DNA of 35,513 nucleotides from JBOGGN01 sp050744165 (GCA_050744165.1 JBOGGN010000103.1:1-35513), one strand, 5' to 3'; positions 15,863-24,518 are shown, numbered from the stretch's first letter. Notes: a model not told the origin generated them from the sequence alone. A program made the numbers and translations.

Positions 15863-15867
15863 GGCAC
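15863..15867. repeat. Target-site duplication, right copy
   Basis: GGCAC directly outside the right inverted repeat, identical to 7018-7022. Removing the element and one copy restores a continuous intergenic region between the glycosyltransferase and csoR. Confidence 0.9.
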
Positions 15868-15930
15868 CAAGCCGGCCAAGGTGCGAGGCGCCGGTATCGT
15901 TGATCTCTCACCTTCTGCCGGAGGGCGCCG

Positions 15931-16212
15931 ATGCAGGGTTACACGGAGCAAAAGGACGAGGTTTTGACCCGGTTGCGCCGCATCGAGGGCCAGGTTCGGG
16001 GCATTCACCAGATGGTCGACGACGACCGCTACTGCATCGACGTCCTGACCCAGGTGACGGCGGCCACGCGGGCGCTCCAAGCGGTGGCTTTGGAGCTGCT
16101 GAAGGACCACCTGAGTCACTGTGTCGCCCACGCCATGGAGACAGGTGGTGACGAGGCCGAGGCCAAGATCAGGGAGGCGACGGCGGCCGTAGCCCGGTTG
16201 GTGCGCTCGTAG
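15931..16212 (+). CDS. csoR: Copper-sensing transcriptional repressor, CsoR/DUF156 family
   Basis: A 93-residue all-helical repressor that releases DNA on binding Cu(I). The family core is clear: RLRRIEGQVRGIHQMVDDDR, then YCIDVLTQVTAATRALQ and LLKDHLSHCVAHA. The Cu(I) ligands Cys35, His60 and Cys64 correspond to the Cys-His-Cys set of copper-responsive members, which argues for copper rather than nickel or persulfide sensing. GGAGGG lies 5 nt before the ATG. The stop is 41 bp from copA, and that gap contains a good CsoR operator, so CsoR likely controls copA-copZ and perhaps itself. The transposon right end is 68 bp upstream of the start codon; a TATCGT at 15895-15900 is a possible retained promoter element. 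Confidence 0.93.
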   Translation: MQGYTEQKDEVLTRLRRIEGQVRGIHQMVDDDRYCIDVLTQVTAATRALQAVALELLKDHLSHCVAHAMETGGDEAEAKIREATAAVARLVRS

Positions 16213-16218
16213 GGCCAC

Positions 16219-16247
16219 TTGCCGGACATACCCATAGGGGGTATCCT
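16219..16247 (+). promoter_or_regulatory. copA promoter (-35 TTGCCG, 17-bp spacer, -10 TATCCT)
   Basis: TTGCCG (16219-16224) and TATCCT (16242-16247) are separated by exactly 17 bp. The -10 ends 6 nt before GTG 16254, so the copA mRNA should be leaderless; there is no Shine-Dalgarno. Confidence 0.7.
16228..16244. promoter_or_regulatory. CsoR operator overlapping the copA promoter
   Basis: The inverted repeat ATACCC-N5-GGGTAT, centred in the promoter spacer and running into the -10 box, matches the G-tract pseudo-palindromes bound by CsoR repressors. Bound CsoR would block RNA polymerase; copper would relieve this. Confidence 0.8.
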
Positions 16248-16253
16248 GGCGCG

Positions 16254-18614
16254 GTGAGCGCGAGTCATATCGAGTTGCCGGTCCGGGGTATGACCTGTGC
16301 CAGTTGCGCGGCTCGCATCGAGCGCAAATTGAACGCCGTCGACGGCGTAACGGCGGTCGTCAACTACGCCACCGAGCGGGCCACCGTCGATTACGACCCC
16401 GACATGGTGAGCTCGGAGGAGCTCGTCACTGCGGTGCGGTCGGCCGGGTACGAGGCGGACCTCCCGGGTACTTCGGACCTTGATGACGACGATGGAGCCG
16501 CCCAACGCGCCCAGACGGCGCTGCGCCGGCGACTCGTCGTGTGTGCGGTGGTCAGCCTGCCCGTCGTGCTCTTGGCGATGGTTCCGGCGCTGCAGTTCGA
16601 CGGCTGGGCGTGGGTTGCCGGAGCGCTCAGCGTTCCTGTTGTGCTGTGGGGTGGGATGCCGTTTCACCGGGCCGCTTGGACGACGCTGAAGCACCGCACG
16701 GCGACCATGGACACGTTGATCTCGCTGGGTTCATTGGCCGCCTTCACGTGGTCGGTCGTGGCGTTGCTGTTCCTCGGCGCAGGCTCGCCGAAGATGCACA
16801 TGCGTCTGAACATGGCGGGCATGGCGGGCATGGGATCAAGCCGGCCGGTCTATTTCGAGGTTGCGGCGACGGTCGTGACCCTGATCCTGCTGGGCCGGTT
16901 CTTGGAGGCCCGGGCCAAGCGCCGAGCGGGTGCCGCCCTCCGGGCGCTCCTCGCCCTTGGCGCCAAGGACGTTGCCATCCTGACGGACAACACGGGCCGC
17001 GCCGCGGACACCGCAGCCGGCGCAGCCAGCCCGGCCCACGACGGAGCCGGGACCGATGGTGGCCGCGGCTTGGAGCTCCGGATTCCGATCGAGCAGCTGA
17101 GCGTCGGGATGCGCTTCGTCGTCCGGCCGGGGGAGAAAATCGCGACCGATGGGGTGGTAGTCGAGGGCCGCTCGGCGGTCGACACGTCGCTGGTGACCGG
17201 CGAGAGCAACCCTCGCGAGGTCGGTCCCGGGGACGCGGTGGTCGGAGCGACGATCAACGTCGGCGGCCGCCTCCTGGTCGAGGCCACGCGGGTCGGCGCG
17301 GACACCGCGCTGGCGCAGATCGGTCGTCTGGTGGTCGACGCCCAGACCGGGAAGGCGCCCGTGCAGCGCCTCGCCGACCGGATCTCGTCGGTGTTTGTCC
17401 CCGTCGTGATCGCCGCCTCCCTGCTTACCCTGGCCGTCTGGCTGCTGGGGGGCAACAGCGCCAACAAGGCCTTCACCGCCGCCGTGGCCGTCTTGATTGT
17501 CGCTTGCCCCTGCGCCCTGGGGCTGGCGACGCCGACCGCGATTCTCGTGGCCTCCGGTCGCGGGGCGCAGCTTGGGATGTTGATCAAGGGTCCCGAAGTC
17601 CTCGAACAGACGCGGCGGATCGACACGGTCTTGCTGGACAAGACGGGGACAATCACGACCGGGACGATGGGCCTCCGCGACATCACGACCATCTCCGGCA
17701 CCACCCGAGGCGAGGCGCTGCGGTTGGTCGGTTCCCTGGAGGACGCCAGCGAGCACCCGGTCGGCCGAGCGCTGGCGTCGGCGGCCGCCGCCGCAGGGCC
17801 TCTGGCGCTCGCCACCGACTTCGCCAACCACGAGGGATTGGGCGTCTCCGGTGTCGTCGAGGGCAGGGAAATCGTGGCCGGCCAAGCCGGATTCCTGCAG
17901 ATTCGGCGAATCCCGGTGGATCGCGAGCTGCAAGCCGCCGCCGCCGAGGCGCAATCGCAAGGGTCCACGGTGGTGCTGGCGGCATGGGACGGGGGCGCCC
18001 GAGCGATGTTTTCCGTCGCCGACACACTGAAGCCCACCAGCGTCGAGGCCGTGGCCGAGCTCAAGGCGCTGGGGCTCCACCCGATTCTTCTGACCGGTGA
18101 CAACCGGGCGACGGCAGCCGCCGTCGGTGACGCCGTCGGGATCGAGGCGGTGGTCGCACAGGTATTGCCGGCTGGGAAGGCGGCCGTCGTTCGTGACCTT
18201 CAGCGAGACGGTCACGTCGTGGCCATGGTCGGCGACGGGGTGAACGACGCGCCGGCCCTGGCGCAAGCAGACCTTGGCATCGCGGTCGGGACCGGCACCG
18301 ACGTCGCCCTCGAAGCCAGCGACATCACGATCATCACCGGTGACCTGCGCTTCGCCGCCGATGCCATTCGGTTGTCCCGCCAAAGCCTGCGGATCATCAA
18401 AGGCAACTTGTTCTGGGCCTTCGCCTACAACGTGGTCGCCATCCCGATCGCCGCGGTGGGGCTGCTCAACCCCATGGTGGCCGCGGGCACCATGGCCTTG
18501 TCTTCGGTGTTCGTGGTGACCAACAGCCTGCGGCTACGACGGTTTCAGCCCCTCCATCCGGCCGCCGCCGGCCCGGCGCGGCAACCGGTGCCCTCAACCT
18601 CCCTGACCCACTGA
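16254..18614 (+). CDS. copA: Cu(I)-exporting P1B-type ATPase
   Basis: A 786-residue membrane pump driving Cu(I) out of the cytoplasm with ATP. It has one N-terminal heavy-metal domain (GMTCASC, Cys15 and Cys18), the transmembrane metal site Cys418-Pro-Cys420 (VACPCALGLATPTA), the phosphorylated Asp462 in DKTGT, actuator TGES, SEHPVG in the nucleotide domain, and hinge GDGVNDAPAL. The loop between the third and fourth predicted membrane segments carries Met181, 183, 187, 190 and 193 (KMHMRLNMAGMAGMG), probably on the outer side where copper leaves. Start GTG 16254 is leaderless. It follows csoR and precedes copZ by 17 bp. Family members could also move Ag(I). Confidence 0.95.
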   Translation: MSASHIELPVRGMTCASCAARIERKLNAVDGVTAVVNYATERATVDYDPDMVSSEELVTAVRSAGYEADLPGTSDLDDDDGAAQRAQTALRRRLVVCAVVSLPVVLLAMVPALQFDGWAWVAGALSVPVVLWGGMPFHRAAWTTLKHRTATMDTLISLGSLAAFTWSVVALLFLGAGSPKMHMRLNMAGMAGMGSSRPVYFEVAATVVTLILLGRFLEARAKRRAGAALRALLALGAKDVAILTDNTGRAADTAAGAASPAHDGAGTDGGRGLELRIPIEQLSVGMRFVVRPGEKIATDGVVVEGRSAVDTSLVTGESNPREVGPGDAVVGATINVGGRLLVEATRVGADTALAQIGRLVVDAQTGKAPVQRLADRISSVFVPVVIAASLLTLAVWLLGGNSANKAFTAAVAVLIVACPCALGLATPTAILVASGRGAQLGMLIKGPEVLEQTRRIDTVLLDKTGTITTGTMGLRDITTISGTTRGEALRLVGSLEDASEHPVGRALASAAAAAGPLALATDFANHEGLGVSGVVEGREIVAGQAGFLQIRRIPVDRELQAAAAEAQSQGSTVVLAAWDGGARAMFSVADTLKPTSVEAVAELKALGLHPILLTGDNRATAAAVGDAVGIEAVVAQVLPAGKAAVVRDLQRDGHVVAMVGDGVNDAPALAQADLGIAVGTGTDVALEASDITIITGDLRFAADAIRLSRQSLRIIKGNLFWAFAYNVVAIPIAAVGLLNPMVAAGTMALSSVFVVTNSLRLRRFQPLHPAAAGPARQPVPSTSLTH

Positions 18615-18631
18615 GAACGAGGAGACCCGCC

Positions 18632-18844
18632 ATGCCCGCCACCACCTACTCGGTGCCCGACATCACCTGCGACCACTGCAAGAAGGCGATCGAAGCCGAG
18701 GTCGGAAACGTCGTCGGCGTCGACATGGTCAGCGTCGACGTGGCCACCAAGACGGTCCGGGTCCAAGGCGCGGCGAGCGACGGGGCGATCCGAGCGGCGA
18801 TCGAGGAAGCCGGCTACGACATCGCGGGCTCTTCAGCCGGTTAA
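18632..18844 (+). CDS. copZ: Copper chaperone (heavy-metal-associated domain protein)
   Basis: A 70-residue ferredoxin-like HMA domain that carries Cu(I) to CopA. The binding loop is DITCDHCKK (CxxC), followed by IEAEVGNVVGVDMVSVDVAT and an ending AAIEEAGYDI, as in CopZ/Atx1 proteins. GAGGAG lies 7 nt before the ATG. It is the last gene of csoR-copA-copZ and converges with the aminopeptidase gene, whose stop is only 12 bp away. Specificity for copper is inferred from the operon. Confidence 0.92.
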   Translation: MPATTYSVPDITCDHCKKAIEAEVGNVVGVDMVSVDVATKTVRVQGAASDGAIRAAIEEAGYDIAGSSAG

Positions 18845-18848
18845 TCAC

Positions 18849-18864
18849 CCGGCTCTTCAGCCGG
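18849..18864. terminator. Hairpin between convergent copZ and pepN (possible bidirectional terminator)
   Basis: CCGGCT-CTTC-AGCCGG is a perfect 6-bp stem with a 4-nt loop placed over the pepN stop codon, 4 bp after copZ. The segment GGCTCTTCAGCCGG also occurs at the end of copZ, forming a short direct repeat. No T-run on either side. Confidence 0.35.
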
Positions 18865-21430
18865 CCCGCAACGCCCCCGGTAGCCCCGCCGCCTCCCGCC
18901 GGGCGAACGCCAGGTTGTTGCCCATCTTCTCGCGCGCCTGGGCGATGATCTTCGGCTGCGGCGCCGGATGGTGATCCAACCAAGCAAGGATGCGGACCGC
19001 CAACTCGGCGTCGACGACGTTGGCGATGGCATCGATCATGCGGGGGATGCTGTTGTCCGGGAAACGGGTGAGCATCTCGTCCCAGTGGGCCTCCACGAAC
19101 CGCCATGCCAGCTGTGACCCGGCCCGAGACCCGAGGATGCTGCCGACGACGTACGGCGCGTCCTGGGTCTTTACCTCCCCGCTCAGGCACAGTTCGAGGG
19201 TCCGTTGCAGTAACGAGGGGTCCTGGGGCGCCGCCAGGGCATACAGGTACCGGATCCGGTCCTGGGGCGTCGCCGCGTCCTGGAAGCGCCGGTACATGAG
19301 CCGGTAGTCGTCCTCGCCACCGGAATAGGCGACCACGGTGACAACGGCGGTGATCAGGTCCGGGGCCAAGGTCGAGGAGTCGTCGCAGAAGCGCTCCAGA
19401 CGGACCCGGGCCTGGGCCCGAACGGTCTCGTCGGCGCCGAGGGTGCCGAGCAGGGAGATGATGCGAGCCCGCAGGGTTCCGGTGCGCTCGGCCTCCCCGG
19501 CTGCCGGCTCCCAACCCAACTCGGCGGCCACCGGTTCCGCGACCCGGCGCAGCGCGGCCTGCAACAGCGGCCGGTCGTCGTCGGCGAGGACACGGTCGAT
19601 GAGGCCCAGCGGCCCGAGGGCGGCGCCCCAGACGTCGGGGTCCCGCTCGGCCTGCAGCCCACCTACCAGGGCAAGGAAGTCGGCCACCGGCGAGCGCCCC
19701 GCCAGCATCGAGGCGGCGGTGTCGGACACCAACGTGATGCGCTCCAGCGGTGACAGCTCCTGGTGCATGATCGCCCGGAGCGGGCGCAGCAGGGCGTCGT
19801 CGTAGCGGACCCGGTAGTAACCCCAGGCGCCGGAGTTGGCGACCACCCAGTCGAGAGGCGCAGGAACGGCGATCTCGGTCTTCTCGTCGGTCAGCAGTAC
19901 CCGCGCCGTCTTGATCTGGCCTCCGGCCGAAAGGCGCAGGTTGATTGGCACCTGCCACCGGCCGCCCATTTTTCCATCACTGCCGTCGCCGTCGCCCCCA
20001 TACAGGAACCGCCGCTGGCTGAGGGTCAGGTATTGCCCGTCGGCCGACAGCCCGACCGAAACCAGCGGGTAGCCGCCCTGGAAGATCCAGCTGTCCATCA
20101 CCGCCCGGGCCGGTTCGCCGGAGGCCGCCTCGATGGCGTCCCAGAGGTCGGTGGTCTCGGTGTTCGAGTGGCCATGCTCGGTCAGGTAGCGGGAGATGCC
20201 CTGGCGGAAGGGCTCGGGGCCGAGATACTGCTCCAGCATCCGCAGGACGGCCGCCCCCTTCTGGTAGGTGAGCACGTCGAACATGGCTTCGGCCTCCTCG
20301 GGCCGGCCCACCGGGAACTCGACGGGGCGGGTGCTGAGCAGGCCGTCGGTGGACAAGGCTCCGGCGCGCCCTATGCCGGCCGTGGTCCACACCGCCCACT
20401 CCGGCCGGAAGGAGTCGACCGCCAGCAACTCCATGAAGGTGGCGAAGGCCTCGTTCAGCCAGATCCCGTTCCACCATTTCATGGTCACCAGGTCGCCGAA
20501 CCACATGTGGGCCGTTTCGTGGGCCACCACTTCGGCCACCCGGCACAACTCCAGTCGGGAGGCCAGGGCCTTGTCCACTAGGAGGGCGGTTTCCCGGTAG
20601 GTGACGCAGCCAAGGTTTTCCATGGCGCCAAATGCGAAATCGGGTATGGCGACGTGGTCCAGTTTGTCGGCGGGGTAAGGAATCGAAAAATAGTCGGCCA
20701 GGAAATGCAGGGCGTGGCCGGCGGCCTCCACCGCGAACTCGGCTAGGTGGCCCTTGCCCTTGGTGGAGGCGATGCGGATCGGCACACCGTCGACGATCGA
20801 GGCGTCGGTCTGCTCGAAGGGGCCCACGACGAAGGCCACGATGTACGTAGACATTGGCATGGTCTCGGTGAAGGTCACCTGGCGCTTGCCGTTGCCCAGA
20901 TCCTTGTCCTCCAGCACGGCGCCGTTGGACAGCGCCGTCAGGGTGTTGTCGATGATCAAGGTGATGGCGAAGGTCGCCTTGAAATCCGGCTCGTCCCAGC
21001 AGGGAAAGGCGCGCCGGGCGTCGGTCGCCTCGAACTGGGTGGTGGCAATCACCTGCTCGGCGCCGAACGCGTCACGGAAGGTGCTGCGGTAGAAGCCGTG
21101 CAGCTTGTCGTTGAGAATGCCGGTGAAGGTGAGGTCCAGCTCCCACGGCCCGGGGGCGACGGGGATGTCGGTGGTGATGGTGGCGCGTTCCTCGGCCTCG
21201 TCGTAGCTGACGGTGCCGTCGATGATGTCGCCCGCTTCAGTCACCAGCGACGCGGTGAGAATGTCGAGTTCGACCGCGTTCAGGACGATCTGGGTCACGG
21301 TCTCGGTCACGTCAACGTTGATCCGGGCCTCGCCGGCAAAGCGGGCGTCGATCAAGTTGGGCGTGAGGGTCAGGTCATAGCGGACTGGGACGACGGTCCG
21401 GGGCAGTCGATAGGGGACCGGATCAGGCAA
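18857..21430 (-). CDS. pepN: M1-family zinc aminopeptidase (aminopeptidase N type)
   Basis: An 857-residue cytoplasmic metallopeptidase that removes N-terminal residues from peptides. Domains: beta-saddle (1-190, starting YRLPRTVVPVRYDLTLTP), catalytic thermolysin-like domain with GAMEN (268-272), His304-Glu-x-x-His308 (VAHETAHMWFGD) and Glu327 (LNEAF) as zinc ligands and base, then the ERAP1-like helical C-terminal domain (about 520-850). Length and motifs are those of actinobacterial PepN. The start is TTG 21430: GGGAGG lies 7 nt upstream and no better start is near. It is divergent from the kinase at 21502, with a 71-bp shared promoter region, and convergent with copZ. There is no sign of damage. 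Confidence 0.95.
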   Translation of the reverse strand: MPDPVPYRLPRTVVPVRYDLTLTPNLIDARFAGEARINVDVTETVTQIVLNAVELDILTASLVTEAGDIIDGTVSYDEAEERATITTDIPVAPGPWELDLTFTGILNDKLHGFYRSTFRDAFGAEQVIATTQFEATDARRAFPCWDEPDFKATFAITLIIDNTLTALSNGAVLEDKDLGNGKRQVTFTETMPMSTYIVAFVVGPFEQTDASIVDGVPIRIASTKGKGHLAEFAVEAAGHALHFLADYFSIPYPADKLDHVAIPDFAFGAMENLGCVTYRETALLVDKALASRLELCRVAEVVAHETAHMWFGDLVTMKWWNGIWLNEAFATFMELLAVDSFRPEWAVWTTAGIGRAGALSTDGLLSTRPVEFPVGRPEEAEAMFDVLTYQKGAAVLRMLEQYLGPEPFRQGISRYLTEHGHSNTETTDLWDAIEAASGEPARAVMDSWIFQGGYPLVSVGLSADGQYLTLSQRRFLYGGDGDGSDGKMGGRWQVPINLRLSAGGQIKTARVLLTDEKTEIAVPAPLDWVVANSGAWGYYRVRYDDALLRPLRAIMHQELSPLERITLVSDTAASMLAGRSPVADFLALVGGLQAERDPDVWGAALGPLGLIDRVLADDDRPLLQAALRRVAEPVAAELGWEPAAGEAERTGTLRARIISLLGTLGADETVRAQARVRLERFCDDSSTLAPDLITAVVTVVAYSGGEDDYRLMYRRFQDAATPQDRIRYLYALAAPQDPSLLQRTLELCLSGEVKTQDAPYVVGSILGSRAGSQLAWRFVEAHWDEMLTRFPDNSIPRMIDAIANVVDAELAVRILAWLDHHPAPQPKIIAQAREKMGNNLAFARREAAGLPGALRAG

Positions 21431-21487
21431 CGCGGGGCCTCCCGTGGGTTCGGGTTCACACCCGTTTTATCCTATCGGCGGGCCGAC

Positions 21488-21493
21488 TACGGT
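21488..21493 (+). promoter_or_regulatory. Candidate -10 box of the carbohydrate/adenosine kinase gene
   Basis: TACGGT ends 8 nt before ATG 21502, fitting a leaderless start. A second AT-rich stretch, TATCCTATC (21468-21476), reads TAGGAT on the other strand and may be the -10 of the divergent pepN gene. Confidence 0.45.
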
Positions 21494-21501
21494 CGAGCCG
21501 C

Positions 21502-22491
21502 ATGGAACGCCCCTTCGACGTGGTCACCATCGGCCACGCAATTGTGGACGTGCTGGCTCCCTCACCCGATGACCTCCCCGCGAAATACGGCATGGAAAAG
21601 GGGACGATGACCCTCATCGACGAGGCCCAGGCCCACGACCTGTACCAGGTCATCGGCCCCGCGGTGGAGAGCTCGGGAGGATCGGCGGCCAACACCGCGG
21701 TCGGCATCGCATCCCTCGGGGGCTCGGCGTCGTTCATGGGGAAGGTCCGCGACGACGCGCTGGGCGAGATCTTCATCCACGACATCCGGGCGGCCGGGGT
21801 GTCCTTCGAGGTGGCTCCGGCGCCCGACGGCCCGGCGACCGGTTTGTGTGTGGTTATGGTCCACCACGACGCTCAGCGGACGATGGCGACGCATCTGGGC
21901 GCGGGCGGGTGGTTGCTCGCCGAGGACATCGACGCCGAGGCCTGCCGCGACGCCCAGATCACCTACCTCGAGGGGTACCTGGTCGGTCGGAAGGAGGTGG
22001 AAAAGACCGTCAGCAAGGCGGCCGCCGCCTGCCATTCAGAAGGCGGTCGTTTCGCGCTGTCGCTTTCCGATCCGTATTGGGTAGATCTGCAGGCGGGGGC
22101 GCTCGGGGCCGTCCTCGACGAGGTCGACATCCTTTTCGGCAATGAGGACGAGGTGACGGCCATGACGGGCGCCGATCTCGAGGGCGCCATCTCCGAACTG
22201 GCCAAGCGGTGCCAGATCGTCGCCGTCACCCGAGGCGCCAAGGGCTCGCTGGTCGTCGCTGGCGATTCCGTGATCGAGGTCCCCGCCCACCCGGTTGACA
22301 ACGTGGTGGACACCACCGGGGCGGGGGATTTGTTCGCCGCCGGGTTCTTGTACGGGTTGACGCATGGGTTCGAGCCCGTGGCGTGCGCGGAGCTGGGGTC
22401 ACTGGCCGCGGGCGAGGTGATCACCCATCTTGGGGCGCGTCCGCAGACTTCGCTCCGGGCGCTGGGCCTGGAGGCGGGGATGCTGAGCTGA
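21502..22491 (+). CDS. PfkB-family kinase, adenosine kinase-like
   Basis: A 329-residue sugar/nucleoside kinase of the ribokinase fold. The N-terminal substrate side has IGHAIVDVLAP and SGGSAANTAVGIASLGG. The C-terminal PfkB signature 2 is VVDTTGAGDLFAAGFLYGL, with catalytic Asp in DTTGAGD. FGNEDEVTAMTG and AVTRGAKGS are the usual ATP-side motifs. Overall it resembles the adenosine-kinase-like branch found in bacteria, which would convert adenosine to AMP in purine salvage, but a ketose or other nucleoside is possible. The ATG has a -10 box 8 nt upstream and no Shine-Dalgarno. It stands alone between divergent pepN and the LuxR gene. Confidence 0.85.
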   Translation: MERPFDVVTIGHAIVDVLAPSPDDLPAKYGMEKGTMTLIDEAQAHDLYQVIGPAVESSGGSAANTAVGIASLGGSASFMGKVRDDALGEIFIHDIRAAGVSFEVAPAPDGPATGLCVVMVHHDAQRTMATHLGAGGWLLAEDIDAEACRDAQITYLEGYLVGRKEVEKTVSKAAAACHSEGGRFALSLSDPYWVDLQAGALGAVLDEVDILFGNEDEVTAMTGADLEGAISELAKRCQIVAVTRGAKGSLVVAGDSVIEVPAHPVDNVVDTTGAGDLFAAGFLYGLTHGFEPVACAELGSLAAGEVITHLGARPQTSLRALGLEAGMLS

Positions 22492-22655
22492 TCAGGCCAT
22501 GCCGACTACCGCGGCGTCGGCGGCAGCCCGCGGGATGTCTGCTCCCACATCGGTTGAGTATCCCCTCTGACGGGTAGGTTCCACCATGTCGGGCCGGGCA
22601 AACCTGGTCCCCTAGAGGACGTGGGTCGCCCGCCAAAGCGGCGCAGGATCACGCC

Positions 22656-24518
22656 ATGGAAAACATTTTCCAATCCCCCCGGTCTGAGTCCCGGGATACC
22701 CGTCGCCGCTCGGATACCCGGGCTCGGCCGGTAATCGCTCGCCTTCCGGCCCGGATGCGCTCCCAGCAGGCGCCGGGCCTCAATCGGCTGGCTCCCGAGA
22801 CTTGGCGGTTGGCGGAGGTGGCGGCGGCGATGAGCCAGCCGTTCTCGCTTGACGTCCTGGCGCCGGTGGTCGGTCAGACCCTCGGCCGGCTACAGCCGGC
22901 GCTGTCCGACGCCCTTGCCGCCGGCGTCTTCTTGCACTCCGGTGCTGAGTTGCGCTTCCGCGACGACCTCGTGCGCCAGGCCATCTACTTCGAAACGCCT
23001 CTTCCCAAGCGCATGTCGTTGCACCGGCGGATCGAAGTCGTTGAAGCGGCACGACGGCGCGGCCGAGCTCACCCCTTCGAAGCCGACCGCGGGCGCAGCC
23101 CCGAGCGGCCGACCGGAGTCGAAGCAAGCGCGCCGCCGGCTCCGCTCAAGGGAACCGCCCCAATCGACGGGCCCAGAGCCGGGGCCAGATGGGTGGGAGA
23201 GGAGGACCTCCACACAGCTCGTCTCCGCGCCGAGAGGATCCTCGGCGGCGCCGGACCAGGGGACAGCGATGCCGAGCTTGCCGAGGCCCTTTCGACGCTC
23301 GCCTCGATGGCCTGGAACGAAGGCCGCGTCGCCGATACCATCAGCCTCCTGCGGGCCGCAGCCCGCCGGGCGGAGCAGGCCGCAGACGTGGCTGGCGCGC
23401 TTCTCGCCCAACTCGGGATGGCGGTGGTATTCACCGCCCTGGCCGACGTCGGGGTGGCCGCCAGCGCGATCCGGGCGCTGGCCGCAGGGGTGACGCGCGT
23501 TGAACATCTCCAGTGGGCGCCCGGGCCCGCCTTGTGCCGGTCGCGCCTGTTTCTGGTCCTCGGACGAACCGACGAGGCCCGCGTCGCGGCGCACGAGGCG
23601 TGGGCGGCGGCGGACCAGGATCCGGGAAGCCCATTCGGGGCGGCGGCGCTGGTGGTGCTCGCCCTGTTGGCCCTCAGGCAACGCGACGTCGACGCCGCAG
23701 AGGGATGGCTGGCCCGCGGCAGCAGCGACCAAGCCGAGGAATGGCTGGCCCAACGGGCCTGCGAACCAGCCGAGCGTCAGGTGCGGTGCAGCCAGGCGTG
23801 GATCGGATGGGTCCACGCACACCTGGCCGAGGCGCGCCACGGCCCCCTCGCGGGGTACGACGTCGTCGCCGGCGTGTGCGCCGACCCCGCGGCCCACAGC
23901 CGCCTTTTCGTCGAGTACCCGCAGTCCGCCCCCTGGCTGGTTCAGGTTGCGCTGGCGGCGAGCCAACCGGGCGCCGCCGAGGCGGTAGCGAGGTGGGCCG
24001 AGCATTTGGCCGCCGTGAACCGGCCGTTTCTCTCCGTCACTTGCGCGGCCGCCCACGCCCGGGCCCTGCTGGCGCATGATGTCGACGCCCTCGAGCGGGT
24101 GGGCAGCGAGCACCCACTTCCCGGTGGTAGGGCCGCAGCCTGCGAGGACGCCGGTAGCCAGCTGGTTGGGGCGGGGGATCGCGCCCGGGCCCGGCTCCAA
24201 CTCGAGAGGGCCCTGGCCATCTTCGAGTGCATGGGTGCCGCTGCCGATCAAGTCCGCCTTCAGCGGCGCCTCGACGAACTGGGCAAACGGTCCCGTTGCC
24301 GTCGGGCCGAACGCCGGCCGGTCTCGGGGTGGGGCAGTCTCACCGACGCCGAACGTCGCGTGGCCGATCTGGTGGCCGCCGGCCTGAGCAATCCCGAGGC
24401 GGCCAAGAAACTGTTCCTGTCCCGTCACACCGTCGACTTCCACCTCCGGCACGTGTTCCGCAAACTCAACGTCGGGTCTCGGGTGGAACTGACCCGCCTG
24501 GCCCTGCAGCGGGACTGA
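22656..24518 (+). CDS. LuxR-family regulator lacking the usual ATPase domain
   Basis: A 620-residue regulator. The C-terminal LuxR helix-turn-helix is clear (about 558-615; LTDAERRVADLVAAGLSNPE, then AAKKLFLSRHTVDFHLRHVF). The middle (about 190-540) is an Ala/Leu-rich helical array like the TPR region of large ATP-binding LuxR (LAL) proteins. The N-terminus begins with an Arg-rich stretch and then RLAPETWRLAEVAAAMSQPF with RFRDDLVRQAIYFETPLPKR, which in LAL proteins is the winged-helix part just after the AAA domain. No Walker A or B is present upstream or within. The gene is therefore either a naturally shortened form or a 5'-deleted LAL gene with a new start. AGGA lies 7 nt before the ATG. 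Targets unknown. Confidence 0.82.
   Translation: MENIFQSPRSESRDTRRRSDTRARPVIARLPARMRSQQAPGLNRLAPETWRLAEVAAAMSQPFSLDVLAPVVGQTLGRLQPALSDALAAGVFLHSGAELRFRDDLVRQAIYFETPLPKRMSLHRRIEVVEAARRRGRAHPFEADRGRSPERPTGVEASAPPAPLKGTAPIDGPRAGARWVGEEDLHTARLRAERILGGAGPGDSDAELAEALSTLASMAWNEGRVADTISLLRAAARRAEQAADVAGALLAQLGMAVVFTALADVGVAASAIRALAAGVTRVEHLQWAPGPALCRSRLFLVLGRTDEARVAAHEAWAAADQDPGSPFGAAALVVLALLALRQRDVDAAEGWLARGSSDQAEEWLAQRACEPAERQVRCSQAWIGWVHAHLAEARHGPLAGYDVVAGVCADPAAHSRLFVEYPQSAPWLVQVALAASQPGAAEAVARWAEHLAAVNRPFLSVTCAAAHARALLAHDVDALERVGSEHPLPGGRAAACEDAGSQLVGAGDRARARLQLERALAIFECMGAAADQVRLQRRLDELGKRSRCRRAERRPVSGWGSLTDAERRVADLVAAGLSNPEAAKKLFLSRHTVDFHLRHVFRKLNVGSRVELTRLALQRD

Noticed and set aside
15859..15877. 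GGCCGGC-ACCAA-GCCGGCC hairpin as a csoR regulatory element
   Set aside because: Its left arm is formed partly by the transposon end and the target duplication, so it arose by chance at insertion.
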